The notes: generated by a model from the letters alone, not told the origin. Counted from the first letter of the stretch, positions 28,237-37,762 are shown. The stretch is DNA of 64,000 nt from Agarivorans aestuarii (GCF_019670125.1 NZ_AP023033.1:1372501-1436500), one strand, 5' to 3'. A program made the numbers and translations.

Positions 28237-28638
28237 ATGTTTATCCGCAATCTTGGTTTAGAATGCTTATTGGCTGCTAGTTTAACTACTTTTACTTCTG
28301 CCTCTTTCGCCGAACCACTACCTACTCTAGACCAAGCTGCACAAGCTTTAGCAGCAAGTTATAACCAACAGCAACGCCAGTTCATGCTTGAGTCGGTTAA
28401 TGCTACCGCCAGCGCTCAAGGAGACTTGGTTCACTACCACCTTACCTTAGCTGAGCAAGGCTCTAGTGCTAAAGACATCGAACTGCTCGCCCAACAAGTA
28501 AGGGCCGATATCTGCAAAGTCGACCAGCAGTCTTTGTATCGTGGGGTAAGAGTTAAACTGGTGATAAACAGCAGTAGTGGAGATTCGCTGTATCAAGCCA
28601 TTCAAAGTGACAACGACTGCTCTCGTTTGCCCTATTAA
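28237..28638 (+). CDS. Exported protein of unknown function
   Basis: 133 residues with a signal peptide (MFIRNLGLECLLAASLTTFT, cleavage likely after SFA). The mature part (about 108 residues) is helical at first (TLDQAAQALAASYNQQQRQF) and has two Cys (ADICKVDQ and NDCSRLPY) that could form a disulfide. No family recognised. The ribosome site is weak. It is followed by the NifU-like gene after 134 bases with its own probable promoter. Confidence 0.65.
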   Translation: MFIRNLGLECLLAASLTTFTSASFAEPLPTLDQAAQALAASYNQQQRQFMLESVNATASAQGDLVHYHLTLAEQGSSAKDIELLAQQVRADICKVDQQSLYRGVRVKLVINSSSGDSLYQAIQSDNDCSRLPY

Positions 28639-28772
28639 TACTGTCCCTTAGAGATTACTAAAGAACATCATCGCTAAAGCGCTTAATTCTTCTTAACTGA
28701 GGAATTGACCGCTTACTTGTTTACTTATCGTCTATCCTCTTGATAAGACGTGTGAATTGAGGAGTGTTAAGT

Positions 28773-29465
28773 ATGTCTTTTACCAATACCATCGAGTCAA
28801 TGTGTCCGATTGCTCGCGGGCCCGACCATCGAAACTCACCGATCCCAATGGAAGGAAAGTGGGTTAATGCCATTGAAGTTACCGATATCTCGGGTTTATC
28901 AAATGGGGTGGGCACTTGTGCACCTCATCAGGGGGCGACCAAGGTTTCGATAAATGTTAAAAACGGCATCATTGAAGAATGCTTAATCGAGACCGTGGGC
29001 TGCTCCGGCATGACCCATTCAGCGGCAATGGCATCAGAGATCTTGACCGGGAAAACCTTGTTGGAGGCCCTGAATACCGATTTGGTCTGTGATGCAATTA
29101 ATGTTGCTATGCGCTCAATTTTTGAAAACCTTGCTTATGGACGCAGTCAAACCGCTTTTTCTGAAGGGGGCCTGCCTGTTGGAGCCGGCTTAGATGATTT
29201 AGGTAAGGGTTTACGTTCGCAAGTAGGCACTGCCTATGGCACCAAAGCTAAGGGGGCGCGTTACTTAGAGCTTGCCGAAGGCTACGTTACCCGTATGGCC
29301 TTAGACGAAGACAATGAAATTATTGGCTACGAGATAGTACAAATGGGCAAGATGATGAGTGCAATTGCCGATGGGGTAGACGCCAATCAAGCTTTAAATG
29401 ACAGCAAATCTCATTATGGGCGCTTCGAAGATGGCGTTCAATATGTTGATCCGCGAAAGGTATAG
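28773..29465 (+). CDS. NifU/IscU-like iron-sulfur scaffold paired with a GGGtGRT protein
   Basis: 230 residues from ATG 28773, which has GAGGAG 9 bases upstream; an in-frame GTG at 28764 abuts that site and is unlikely. Three Cys at family positions: Cys49 in NGVGTCAPHQG, Cys77 in ETVGCSGMTHSAAM, Cys106 in DLVCDAINVAM, as in NifU_N/IscU scaffolds, followed by a C-terminal extension (about 140-230) that IscU lacks. This subfamily is found next to GGGtGRT proteins, as here (12-base gap). It is not the housekeeping IscU because no IscS, HscAB or Fdx genes are present. The client protein is unknown. Confidence 0.82.
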   Translation: MSFTNTIESMCPIARGPDHRNSPIPMEGKWVNAIEVTDISGLSNGVGTCAPHQGATKVSINVKNGIIEECLIETVGCSGMTHSAAMASEILTGKTLLEALNTDLVCDAINVAMRSIFENLAYGRSQTAFSEGGLPVGAGLDDLGKGLRSQVGTAYGTKAKGARYLELAEGYVTRMALDEDNEIIGYEIVQMGKMMSAIADGVDANQALNDSKSHYGRFEDGVQYVDPRKV

Positions 29466-29476
29466 GGAGCAGTATC

Positions 29477-30472
29477 ATGGCAGAATTTGAAGGAAAAGAG
29501 CGCCGAATTGAGCGGATTGAGCAAACCTTAGCCCAGTATCAAATTGAATCGTTGGAAGCGGCTCGAGAGCTGTGTCAGTCTCGCGGGTTTGACCCACATG
29601 ACATTACCTTAACCACTCAACCGATTGCTTTCGAAAATGCCGCTTGGGCTTATGTACTGGGCGGAGCCATTGCAATTAAAAAGCAAGATAAAACCGCTGA
29701 GCAAGCTGCTCTCTCGATAGGTGAGGCCTTACAAAGTTTTTGTGTACCTGGCTCGGTAGCCGACCAACGTAAGGTGGGCTTAGGGCATGGCCAACTTGCT
29801 TCTCGCTTGCTTTCTACTCAGTCAGACTGTTTTTGCTTTTTGGCAGGCCATGAGTCTTATGCCGCTGCAGAAGGGGCGATTAAAATCTCTGAATATGCCA
29901 ACCAAGTAAGAAGTAAACCGCTGCGCCTTATTCTTAACGGCCTTGGTAAAGACGCCGCCTATATGATTGCGCGCATGAATGGTTTTACCTACGTGCAAAC
30001 GCAGTTTGATTATCAAACCGGCGAGCTCAATATCACTCGTGAAAAAGTGTTTGGTAAAGGACACCGAGCCTCTATTCGCTGTTATGGAACCGACGACGTG
30101 GTTGAAGGTGTGGCAGTAATGCATCACGAAGGCGTGGATATATCTATTACTGGTAACTCTACCAACGCTGCGCGTTTTCAGCATCCGGTTGCGGGCACCT
30201 ACAAAAAAGAGCGCTTGTTACTGGGCAAAGAATACTTCTCGGTAGCCTCTGGCGGTGGTACTGGGCGAACCATGCACCCAGATAATGTTGGTGCAGGGCC
30301 AGCTTCCTATGGTTTAACCGATACCATGGGTAGAATGCACTGCGATGCCCAATTTGCAGGATCTTCTTCAGTACCAGCGCATGTAGAGATGATGGGCTTA
30401 GTCGGCATGGGCAACAACCCTATGGTGGGTGCCAGTGTTGCGGTGAGTGTGGCGGTAGAGCAGTCGCAATAA
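29477..30472 (+). CDS. GGGtGRT protein
   Basis: 331 residues, named after the motif seen here as ASGGGTGRTMHPDNVGAGPA (about residues 256-275). Other conserved-looking blocks are AWAYVLGGAIAIKKQ, FLAGHESYAAAEGAIKISEY, LNGLGKDAAYMIARMNGFTY and ITGNSTNAARFQHPVAGTYK. No signal peptide or membrane segment, so cytoplasmic. The family is known mainly from anaerobes and has no established function; the constant partner is the NifU-like scaffold just upstream, which suggests an iron-sulfur-linked job. AGGGAG lies 8 bases before the ATG, and a terminator follows. Confidence 0.88.
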   Translation: MAEFEGKERRIERIEQTLAQYQIESLEAARELCQSRGFDPHDITLTTQPIAFENAAWAYVLGGAIAIKKQDKTAEQAALSIGEALQSFCVPGSVADQRKVGLGHGQLASRLLSTQSDCFCFLAGHESYAAAEGAIKISEYANQVRSKPLRLILNGLGKDAAYMIARMNGFTYVQTQFDYQTGELNITREKVFGKGHRASIRCYGTDDVVEGVAVMHHEGVDISITGNSTNAARFQHPVAGTYKKERLLLGKEYFSVASGGGTGRTMHPDNVGAGPASYGLTDTMGRMHCDAQFAGSSSVPAHVEMMGLVGMGNNPMVGASVAVSVAVEQSQ

Positions 30473-30498
30473 AAGGCAGGTTCCGCAAAAATTATATT

Positions 30499-30526
30499 AA
30501 AGCCACCTATTTGGGCGGCTTTTTGT
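30499..30526 (+). terminator. Terminator after the GGGtGRT gene
   Basis: The stem AAGCCACC/GGGCGGCTT (one A-C mismatch) is followed by TTTTTG, about 27 bases past the stop. Confidence 0.65.
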
Positions 30527-30667
30527 TGTTTAGCAACTCAGCTTACAGTTAAGGGTTTTAATTGAAGGCGAGGTGAAGGCTGGTGTTGTAACAAGCTTTG
30601 CGCCATTATGGGTTGACATGATTCAAATTGAAGTCAGTTGTCATTCAAGGTTCTGAGTCTTTATAGA

Positions 30668-30925
30668 ATGGGTTTTACTCAAAAGATAAAGCGCATTACC
30701 GCTATAGTAAGTTTATGTACTGTAGCTATCGTTTTGCAGTTTAGCGCATTCTTTACTCCAGAGAGAATCATTGGTTTCCCGTTTAATTTTCTTTCTTATA
30801 GTGGAAAGTCAGACACTTATACCTTTTTGGGGTCAAGGTTTTCTTACTCGTTTATTTTTTGGGCTTTCATTATTTTTATCTTCATTACAGTTATTCAACA
30901 GTTGCTTTCTGACCACGATGCATAA
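30668..30925 (+). CDS. Small membrane protein, unknown
   Basis: 85 residues from ATG 30668 (a TTG at 30638 would give 95). Two hydrophobic segments: ITAIVSLCTVAIVLQFSAFF (about 9-30) and FIFWAFIIFIFITVIQQLL (about 61-79), with a short polar loop between. No family recognised and no strong ribosome site; composition is AT-rich. Real gene status is moderately likely. Confidence 0.45.
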   Translation: MGFTQKIKRITAIVSLCTVAIVLQFSAFFTPERIIGFPFNFLSYSGKSDTYTFLGSRFSYSFIFWAFIIFIFITVIQQLLSDHDA

Positions 30926-31112
30926 CCCTCTAATGATTAAGATCGTGTGAACTGATGACAACAGCGGAAATTATTCCAATTCTTTGATTAAGCTAGGGGG
31001 ATAGCTCGGAATTGTCCAAAAATGCTTTAGTATCAACATTTACTTAGCTGAATTTGCTCGAACCCTGACAATCAGAGCCAGTGATTTAGCTGCAGCATTT
31101 AACCATTAGCAA

Positions 31113-31997
31113 TTAGATTGCTAAAGTGCGCCAAACGTTTTGGTCTGACTTTAGTTCTGTTTCCATAAATTCGAAGAAGGCTTTTACTTTTGCGGAATTT
31201 TCCAAATCAATGTGGGTCATCATCCATAATTCTGTTTGATCGTGCTCCACTTTCAAGTCTACTCTTTGCAGTTTCTCTGAAGACTCACCAACAAAACAAG
31301 GCAGGTAGGCTAAGCCAATATGCTGCTCGGCGGCCATAAGAAGCGGCTCGAATGAATCTGCTTTAAGCACCACTTGCTCCTCAGGAATGAATGTTGAAAT
31401 TAAGTGCGAGGCACTGCCTTGGCTCATCTCTAACCAATGCGCAGATCGTAAAGGGTGTTTCCCCTTCAAGCTGGATATGTATTTTGGCGTTCCATAAACG
31501 CCAAAAGCCATTTCACACAACTTAATGCCTTTAAGATTTTCTGGCAGAGATTGAGTTGGGCGAATCGCTACATCAGCCTCTAAGTTGGAAAGCTCCAAAC
31601 GACGAGGTGTTACATTAAGTTCTAACTGGATCCGCGGGTAAAGCCGATGAAATACAGCCAAGTGCTTGGCCAGAACAAAGCGCAATAGCGAGTCGGTAGT
31701 TGTTAAGCGTAGCGTCCCTTCCAGCTTCATTTCTTGGCCGAACATTCTTCGCTCTAAGCTTTTAACGGTTGATTCGATAGATAATGCAGAGTCAAGTAAC
31801 TGGCGACCTTCCACTGTTAATTTATAGCCTGTTGGCAGCTTATGAAAAACCTGCAGCTTATGACGATATTCAAAGGCATTTAGTCGGCGTAATACTGTGC
31901 TGTGATTTACACCTAGTGACCTTGCTGCGGCAGATAACGAGCCTTCATTGGCAACGGCTAATACATATTGTAAGTCGGCCCATCTAATGCTGTGCAT
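31113..31997 (-). CDS. LysR-family transcriptional regulator
   Basis: 294 residues. N-terminal winged HTH (DLQYVLAVANEGSLSAAARS then LGVNHSTVLRRLNAFE) and a C-terminal ligand-binding domain (about 90-290). The VNHSTVLRRL variant is typical of the LysR subgroup near oxidoreductases and small exported proteins. It is divergent from the NTF2-like gene, whose start is 99 bases away, and so probably regulates it and itself. Ligand unknown. Confidence 0.9.
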   Translation of the reverse strand: MHSIRWADLQYVLAVANEGSLSAAARSLGVNHSTVLRRLNAFEYRHKLQVFHKLPTGYKLTVEGRQLLDSALSIESTVKSLERRMFGQEMKLEGTLRLTTTDSLLRFVLAKHLAVFHRLYPRIQLELNVTPRRLELSNLEADVAIRPTQSLPENLKGIKLCEMAFGVYGTPKYISSLKGKHPLRSAHWLEMSQGSASHLISTFIPEEQVVLKADSFEPLLMAAEQHIGLAYLPCFVGESSEKLQRVDLKVEHDQTELWMMTHIDLENSAKVKAFFEFMETELKSDQNVWRTLAI

Positions 31998-32095
31998 TTT
32001 TGCATATCCAAAGTGCTTATTTGGCGAATTTACCTAAAAATTAGCACAGGTATAGTGATTGGACCAAGCAGCAAAAACTCATTCGGAGAAATACC

Positions 32096-32599
32096 ATGAT
32101 TAAGAAAAACTCAATACTAACGTTAATTGGCCTTATTGCTATGTTCCAGCTAAGCGCTGTACACGCCGATTCTGATGCGGCGAAGCTGGTTGACTCAGCC
32201 AAAACGCTAGAGACAGCTCAGGCATTTTTATGGGCGGCTGGCTCCGGTGATGCGGAGAAGCTTGATTCGCTAATGAGCGATGATTTTGTTTGGCATAACG
32301 AAGGTGATTCCAATATTCCTTGGATTGGAAACTGGCAGGGTAAAGAGACAGTGTTTAACAGCTTTCTTCCTAAATTTGGTGCGGGTTTAAAGGTAACTAG
32401 TTGGACAACCGACTATAGCTTTGCCAATGGTGAACAAGCGGTGTTTATGGGCACTATGAGTGCGATTGCCAATGAGTCGGGTATTGATACCGGTAAATTT
32501 AGTTGGGCAGTTCGTGTTCATGTGGTTAACGGCAAAGTAAAAAGTTGGAACTGGTTTGAAGATAGCTATGCCGTATCTAAGGCTTACCACGCTAAATAA
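32096..32599 (+). CDS. Exported SnoaL/NTF2-like protein
   Basis: 167 residues with a signal peptide (LTLIGLIAMFQLSAVHADSD, cleavage after VHA). The mature protein has a cone-shaped NTF2/SnoaL-like pattern: AQAFLWAAGSGDAEKLDSLM, then SDDFVWHNEGDSNIPWIGNW, a middle VFNSFLPKFGAG helix and C-terminal strands ending VNGKVKSWNWFEDSYAV. The FVWH and WNWFEDS residues line the usual pocket. Function may be binding or hydrolysis of a small molecule. Good GGAG ribosome site; probable target of the divergent LysR. Confidence 0.8.
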   Translation: MIKKNSILTLIGLIAMFQLSAVHADSDAAKLVDSAKTLETAQAFLWAAGSGDAEKLDSLMSDDFVWHNEGDSNIPWIGNWQGKETVFNSFLPKFGAGLKVTSWTTDYSFANGEQAVFMGTMSAIANESGIDTGKFSWAVRVHVVNGKVKSWNWFEDSYAVSKAYHAK

Positions 32600-32624
32600 T
32601 CGATAGCTAGAATTAGCCCAAAAA

Positions 32625-32652
32625 AAAGGCTTAGCATCGCTGCTAAGCCTTT
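32625..32652. terminator. Bidirectional terminator between the NTF2-like and VOC genes
   Basis: A perfect stem AAAGGCTTAGCA/TGCTAAGCCTTT with loop TCGC and A/T runs on both sides, between two convergent genes. Confidence 0.9.
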
Positions 32653-32677
32653 TGTGATAGTTATATTATGATATTAC

Positions 32678-33169
32678 TTACTCGTAATCAGAGGCATACG
32701 TGTCTTCGTAAGAGTGCGAGTAGAACTCAAATAGGTTACCAAATGGGTCTTCTAGGTAAACCATTTGCGCTTGCTTAGAATCATCTTCTGGGTGATAACG
32801 GTGAATGTCCATGCGCACTTTACCGCCAAATTCTTCAACACGTTTGATTGCTGATTCAAACTGCTCTTTAGGTAGTTGTAAACAGAAATGGAAGATACCA
32901 AGGCGAGAGAAGTCTACCTCGTGACGCTCATCGCGCTCTTTCATTTCAAACAGTTCTACTCCAATACCGTCAGAAGTCACAAGGTGGGCAATATTAAAAC
33001 CTTTGAAGCCTTCACCAAATACTGCGATACACATGCGACCGATTGCTGATTCGCGCTCTTCAATTACTTTAGTGTTGTCCATTACAATGCGAAGGCCTAG
33101 CGCTTTAGTGTAGAACTCTACCGCTTTGTCCATATCGCCTACCATGATACCTACGTGATTCATTTTCAT
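32678..33169 (-). CDS. VOC (glyoxalase/dioxygenase) family protein
   Basis: 163 residues, two beta-alpha-beta-beta-beta modules. Candidate metal ligands are His5 in MNHVGIMVGDMDKAVEFYTK, Glu in VELFEM, His in IFHFCLQL and Glu in GNLFEFYSHS, the order used by VOC enzymes. Substrate not identifiable. GGAG lies before the ATG. No partner gene is evident; TSUP follows downstream after a 190-base gap. Confidence 0.85.
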   Translation of the reverse strand: MKMNHVGIMVGDMDKAVEFYTKALGLRIVMDNTKVIEERESAIGRMCIAVFGEGFKGFNIAHLVTSDGIGVELFEMKERDERHEVDFSRLGIFHFCLQLPKEQFESAIKRVEEFGGKVRMDIHRYHPEDDSKQAQMVYLEDPFGNLFEFYSHSYEDTYASDYE

Positions 33170-33357
33170 AATTCTTCTCCAAACCTTAATTTGTAAACTG
33201 TTGCGTTGTTTTGTTTCGATGGAGAAAGTATATGCAGCTCGGTAAATTTTGTTAAATTATTAAAAGTTATTAATTTAATAACTATTTGTTATCACTCTTG
33301 AGGCGGAAGACAAGCTGCGTTGTAGAGTTATTGGGGGCGAATCTAGCCGTGTTTAGC

Positions 33358-34080
33358 TTAGTTGAATAGTAGCTTTATCGCGGCAAACAAAATTAGCACT
33401 CTAATTGCCCAGGCCATTTGTTTTAAGTTGATCTTTTTGAGTATAAGAAAACCCAAGGCGCAACCAACTAGCAGACTAGGCAGAGCACTTAAACTGGTTT
33501 TTGCTGTTTCTATGTTGAGCAAGCCAATACTGATTAGCATAGGAACCTTGGCTACGTTAACTAAGCCTGCTACCCAGGCACGGGTGCTTACATAACTGGT
33601 TTTACCTAGTTGTTGCTGCATCATGTATAAACTTATTATTGGGCCAGCAGAATTGGCGGTCATACTAATAAAGCCGGCAAATACGCCGCTGCCAGCAGCT
33701 ACCGCGGGTGTTTTCATACATTGTGAGTTGCTGCGTTCCAAGTAGATACTTAAAACCAGCATACCAAGAATGATAGAGCCAATGGCTAGGGTAAATTCGC
33801 CAGGGTCCAAATAGGAGAGCAACAGTGCACCAATCCCACAGCCCAACACCATAAATACCAACAAACGCAGTAGAATTCGCCATGCTATTTTGTGGCGATA
33901 TACCGCCATGGTGAGAATGTCGGTGAGTAAAAACATTGGGATGAGTATCGCCAGTGCTTGCCCATCGGGATAGGCGATGAGTAACAAGGGCAAGATAAGT
34001 GCGCCCATTCCTCCAATAGAGAATTTAGAAATTCCGGTTAATAAAGCAACCAGGTGCAAGATGATGATTGTGCTATCCAC
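33358..34080 (-). CDS. TSUP-family (TauE/SafE-like) membrane transporter
   Basis: 240 residues with about seven or eight hydrophobic segments in two repeats. TSUP signature elements: GISKFSIGGMGALILPLLL near the N terminus and GVFAGFISMTANSAGPIISL in the second half. The family exports or takes up sulfite, sulfoacetate and similar organosulfur anions; the substrate here is unknown. The start is set at a GTG (34080) because AAAGAGGT lies 4 bases upstream; the ATG at 34143 would add 21 residues with no ribosome site. Divergent LysR gene 34236 is the likely regulator. Confidence 0.82.
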   Translation of the reverse strand: MDSTIIILHLVALLTGISKFSIGGMGALILPLLLIAYPDGQALAILIPMFLLTDILTMAVYRHKIAWRILLRLLVFMVLGCGIGALLLSYLDPGEFTLAIGSIILGMLVLSIYLERSNSQCMKTPAVAAGSGVFAGFISMTANSAGPIISLYMMQQQLGKTSYVSTRAWVAGLVNVAKVPMLISIGLLNIETAKTSLSALPSLLVGCALGFLILKKINLKQMAWAIRVLILFAAIKLLFN

Positions 34081-34235
34081 TTTACCTCTTTCAATGTAAG
34101 CCATTGAGCTTGTGAATGTGCTGCGCAGAATAGCAAATGTCATGAAAGATAAATAATCACTTATTTGGATAATCTTGATTGTATTTATCTATATAGATTA
34201 AGCTGTTTGTAAGGGTGTCAATATCGAGAGTGAAC

Positions 34236-35102
34236 ATGAATCATGAGCAGCTACGCGCCTTTGTGAGTGTTGCCAAGCTAGGGAGCTTTCGCGCAGCAGC
34301 GCAGCACTTAAACAAAACCCAACCTACCTTAAGTGCATCGGTTAAAAGCTTAGAGCAGTACTTTTCTATTACTCTGTTTAATCGCACTAGTTATCGCCCC
34401 ACACTTACCGCAGAAGGAGAGCGATTTTTAGTTAAAGCCAAAAGTTTGCTTAAACAAGCGAATGAGTTGGAGCTATTAGGCCATGAGCTTGCGCAAGGCG
34501 CCGATCCGGAGCTTGCTCTCACCTTAAGCCCAATGTGCTATTTACCACCGCTAGTGAGCAAAATAGAGGCTTTTTCAAAACACTATAGTAAGTTGCAACT
34601 TAACTTAGACACTGGCCATTTATCTGGCATTCTAGAAGCTCTGTTAAAGCAACAATCCGATCTAGCCTTGGCACCCAACATAGGTTTAGATGGTCGCTTT
34701 GATTTTGTAGAAGTAGGTAAAGTTCACATGATAACTGCAGCTGCACCACACTTGTTTGAGCAGCACGAACAAGTGCTTAAACAAAGCATGTTGCGTAACA
34801 AACCACATATTTTATTGGCTGATTCTGGCTCCGAGGCACGTTCAGACAATATTAATGTGATTGCTGGTGGCCAACGCTGGTATGTAAATGACTATCATCT
34901 GAAAAAGGAATTGCTGTTAGCAGGCTTAGGTTGGGCAAGAATGCCCGAGCACATTGTGCAGCAAGAGCTAGAGCAGGGCTTATTGGTAAGCTTGAAAGTG
35001 GAGCAATTTGCTTATAGTAGCCAAGTACCCATTTATTTAATCAAGTTACGTGAGCGAGCAGATAAAGAGATTGTGCGGGCGTTTTGGCAGCAATTTAGTT
35101 GA
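34236..35102 (+). CDS. LysR-family transcriptional regulator
   Basis: 288 residues from ATG 34236 (MNHEQLRAFVSVAKLGSFRA), with the HTH in AAQHLNKTQPTLSASVKSLE. The usual ligand-binding domain follows (about 88-288). It is divergent from the TSUP gene with 155 bases between them, the common arrangement for a LysR and its transporter target. A bidirectional terminator follows. Confidence 0.9.
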   Translation: MNHEQLRAFVSVAKLGSFRAAAQHLNKTQPTLSASVKSLEQYFSITLFNRTSYRPTLTAEGERFLVKAKSLLKQANELELLGHELAQGADPELALTLSPMCYLPPLVSKIEAFSKHYSKLQLNLDTGHLSGILEALLKQQSDLALAPNIGLDGRFDFVEVGKVHMITAAAPHLFEQHEQVLKQSMLRNKPHILLADSGSEARSDNINVIAGGQRWYVNDYHLKKELLLAGLGWARMPEHIVQQELEQGLLVSLKVEQFAYSSQVPIYLIKLRERADKEIVRAFWQQFS

Positions 35103-35127
35103 AGGTGTTGGTGTAACGCCTGCAAAC

Positions 35128-35153
35128 AAAAAGGGAGCTTAAGCTCCCTTTTT
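35128..35153. terminator. Bidirectional terminator
   Basis: A perfect palindromic stem AAAAAGGGAGCTT/AAGCTCCCTTTTT between the convergent LysR and ABC ATPase genes. Confidence 0.93.
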
Positions 35154-35174
35154 GTTGTGTAATTCAAAGTCTCG

Positions 35175-35900
35175 TTAAAGAACCATCGACAAAAACTGCT
35201 GCAGCCTTGGGTGGCTAGGATTGCCAAAGAAGGCTTCAGGAGAGGCTTCAACCAATAACTCGCCGTCTTCCATAAACAATACTCGGTCTGCCACTTCTCG
35301 GGCAAAGCCCATTTCGTGGGTCACTACCACCATGGTCATACCGTCGGCAGCTAGGCCTTTCATCACGTCTAATACTTCGCCTACCATTTCTGGATCTAGC
35401 GCTGAGGTGGGCTCATCAAACAACATGATGTTTGGCTGCATCGCTAGGGCGCGAGCAATCGCAACACGTTGCTGCTGTCCACCAGAGAGGTGAGAAGGGT
35501 AGTTGCCCATTCTATCTGCTAAACCTACTTTAAGTAGCAAGGCTTTGGCTTCATCTTCGGCTTGTTGGGCAGGGCGCTTAGCCACTTTTATTGGCGCTAG
35601 CATTACATTGCCTAAGGCTGTTTTGTGTGGGAACAAGTTGAAGTTTTGGAACACCATACCTACTTCTTCACGCAGGCTATTAATGTTGGTGCCTTTGGCG
35701 TACATATCGGTGCCATCAATATGAATGGTGCCGCTGCTTACGGTTTCTAGCTGGTTTAAGGTACGTAAAAACGTTGACTTACCCGAGCCAGATGGCCCTA
35801 CAATCACCACTACTTCGCCACGGTTTACCGTTGCCGATACGTCTTTTAATGCATGACAGCCATTGGGGTAAATTTTGTTAATCTTTTTTGCAACGATCAT
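35175..35900 (-). CDS. Polar amino-acid ABC transporter ATP-binding protein (GlnQ type)
   Basis: 241 residues from ATG 35900, which has AAGGCG upstream; a GTG at 35927 overlaps the permease gene and is less likely. Walker [10 protein letters not shown] (about 34-42), signature [15 protein letters not shown] (about 134-148), Walker [15 protein letters not shown], switch His in [10 protein letters not shown]. It energises the permease and binding protein of the same operon. Member of the PAAT subfamily; the substrate is not fixed by the ATPase. Confidence 0.93.
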   Translation of the reverse strand: MIVAKKINKIYPNGCHALKDVSATVNRGEVVVIVGPSGSGKSTFLRTLNQLETVSSGTIHIDGTDMYAKGTNINSLREEVGMVFQNFNLFPHKTALGNVMLAPIKVAKRPAQQAEDEAKALLLKVGLADRMGNYPSHLSGGQQQRVAIARALAMQPNIMLFDEPTSALDPEMVGEVLDVMKGLAADGMTMVVVTHEMGFAREVADRVLFMEDGELLVEASPEAFFGNPSHPRLQQFLSMVL

Positions 35901-35919
35901 GTCGTCGCCTTGATAATCT

Positions 35920-36867
35920 TTAGTCACTGGCAGCTAACCTCTTTTCTAAGCGTTGAATAGCCCAAGACAGGCTGCTGGTAAGTACTAAGTAAAGCAGGGC
36001 TACGGTAAACCACACTTCAAAGGGCGCAAAACTGCCACTTACTACTTCTCGTCCGGCTTTGGTTAAATCGGTAATCGAGATCACCGATACCAGTGAAGAA
36101 TCTTTAATTAGGTTAATAAACTGGCCAGCCATTGGTGGCAAGGTACGTTTAAATGCCTGAGGCAAAATCACATTTATCATGGCTTGTGGGTAGTTCATAC
36201 CCAGCGAGCGCGCGGCTTCCATTTGGCCTTTAGGAATAGATTGAATACCTGAGCGGATGATCTCCGCTACGTAGGCAGCAGTAAACACCGATAAAGCAAT
36301 CACACCTGCAGTAAAGCGTTCTAAGTCGAATACGGTGCCAATGAAGAAGTACACAATAAAAATTTGTACCAGCAGTGGTGTGCCGCGAATAATCTCAATA
36401 TAGGTGATCGACAGTTTACGCAGCGCTGGGTTGTCGGCGATACGCATTAAGCCAATCACTAAGCCAAGCAAAATGGCAAAAACCAATGACCATAATGAAA
36501 TTTTAATCGTAACAATTAAGCCTTCGGTGAGCGGGCCAATTCGCCACTCTTCAGAGGAGGCCAGTTGGTCGCCTTCAAAAACCAAATCGCCTTCATATAC
36601 CGAAATGTTTTCAAATTCAGCAAGGTTTACTAATACTTCACCTACATCGGATACCAGCTGCAGTTGCCCAGCGGCGTTACTTTCTATGCTGCCGTCTTGC
36701 GGCGCACTAACGCTGGCTGCTTCGTTATTTACGATGTAAGGAACAACACGTTGCCAGTTCCAGTTATAGTCAATTTTTTCGCCCGACAGATAAATGAGTC
36801 CGCATAGGCTAAGTAAAATGGCAACAAAAACACCATTCCACAGAATTTTGCTTGCTTGAGTTTGCAT
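35920..36867 (-). CDS. Amino-acid ABC transporter permease with a periplasmic insert
   Basis: 315 residues, about 80 longer than a minimal GlnP/HisM permease. The first membrane helix ([20 protein letters not shown], about 9-28) is followed by an insert of about 85 residues (about 32-115), predicted periplasmic, before the usual five-helix core. The ATPase-contact EAA loop is [20 protein letters not shown]. Only one permease gene is present, so it probably acts as a homodimer. It overlaps or abuts the ATPase gene and follows the binding-protein gene after a hairpin. Confidence 0.9.
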   Translation of the reverse strand: MQTQASKILWNGVFVAILLSLCGLIYLSGEKIDYNWNWQRVVPYIVNNEAASVSAPQDGSIESNAAGQLQLVSDVGEVLVNLAEFENISVYEGDLVFEGDQLASSEEWRIGPLTEGLIVTIKISLWSLVFAILLGLVIGLMRIADNPALRKLSITYIEIIRGTPLLVQIFIVYFFIGTVFDLERFTAGVIALSVFTAAYVAEIIRSGIQSIPKGQMEAARSLGMNYPQAMINVILPQAFKRTLPPMAGQFINLIKDSSLVSVISITDLTKAGREVVSGSFAPFEVWFTVALLYLVLTSSLSWAIQRLEKRLAASD

Positions 36868-36934
36868 CTGAAGCTCTTTTATTAATATTTGGTTTTACTT
36901 TACTAAGCACGCTTAAGGCGCGCTTAGTAAAGAA

Positions 36935-36966
36935 AAGTGGCTGCTAAGGGCAGCCACTTAAGTCTT
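36935..36966 (-). terminator. Hairpin between the binding-protein and permease genes
   Basis: A perfect stem AAGTGGCTGC/GCAGCCACTT, followed on the minus strand by TTTCTTT, lies right after the binding-protein stop. It would partly terminate or protect the upstream mRNA, giving more binding protein than permease, common in ABC operons. Confidence 0.6.
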
Positions 36967-36967
36967 T

Positions 36968-37762
36968 CTATTGAACTTGTTTTAACCAAGCGTCGTCTTT
37001 AAACCACTTGTCGTAAATGCGGTCGTAGGTGCCGTCACCTTTAATTTGACGCAAGTAACCGTTCAAGAAGTTTAAGAAATCAGGATCGCCTTGGCGAACA
37101 GCCCAACCTAGTGGTTCAAAAGTGAACGGTTGATCTAGGTGAGTTAGTTGACCTTGGTTTTCTGCCGCATAAATCGCGTTAAACGGTAAGTCGTAAATGA
37201 AGGCATCGGCTTTGCCGTTAGTCACTTCTAGTACCGCTTCAGATTGGGTTTCAAATAGATTTACTTTAGCTTTAGGAATGTAGCGCTTAATTGCACCTTC
37301 ACCAGTAGTACCTAATTTAGTTACCACAGTGTATTGGTCGCTGTTTAGGTCACGGTAGCTGGTTACTTTGTCTTCTAATTTAGGGCTAAGTAGGATTGAT
37401 TGGCCAATGACTACGTATGGGTCTGCAAAGTTAACTTGCATATTACGTTGTGGCGTAATGGTCATGCCGCCCATAATTAGGTGACACTTACCAGTAAGTA
37501 GGGTAGGAATAATACCGTCCCAAGCGGTGTTTACTGGTACGTATTTAACGCCCATTGCACGCGCCATTTGCTTACCTAAATCAATATCAAAACCAATGAA
37601 CTGGCCGTTTTTGGCCTTCATTTCAAATGGCATGTAGCCAGCATCAAAACAAGCGCGTAGCTCGCCAGATTCGGTGATTTCTTGTAGCAATGTTTGCTGA
37701 GCAAAAGCAGCACTTGATAACAGTGTTACTGCGGCAATCGCAGATTGAATGACACGTTTCAT
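36968..37762 (-). CDS. Polar amino-acid ABC transporter periplasmic binding protein
   Basis: 264 residues, signal peptide MKRVIQSAIAAVTLLSSAAF (cleavage after AFA). SBP_bac_3 domain: GELRACFDAGYMPFEMKAKN, GQFIGFDIDLGKQMARAMGV, then GGMTITPQRNMQVNFADPYV. The ligand Arg is likely in ITPQRNMQ. Amino-acid specificity cannot be assigned. First gene of the operon with its own promoter region upstream. Confidence 0.92.
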   Translation of the reverse strand: MKRVIQSAIAAVTLLSSAAFAQQTLLQEITESGELRACFDAGYMPFEMKAKNGQFIGFDIDLGKQMARAMGVKYVPVNTAWDGIIPTLLTGKCHLIMGGMTITPQRNMQVNFADPYVVIGQSILLSPKLEDKVTSYRDLNSDQYTVVTKLGTTGEGAIKRYIPKAKVNLFETQSEAVLEVTNGKADAFIYDLPFNAIYAAENQGQLTHLDQPFTFEPLGWAVRQGDPDFLNFLNGYLRQIKGDGTYDRIYDKWFKDDAWLKQVQ

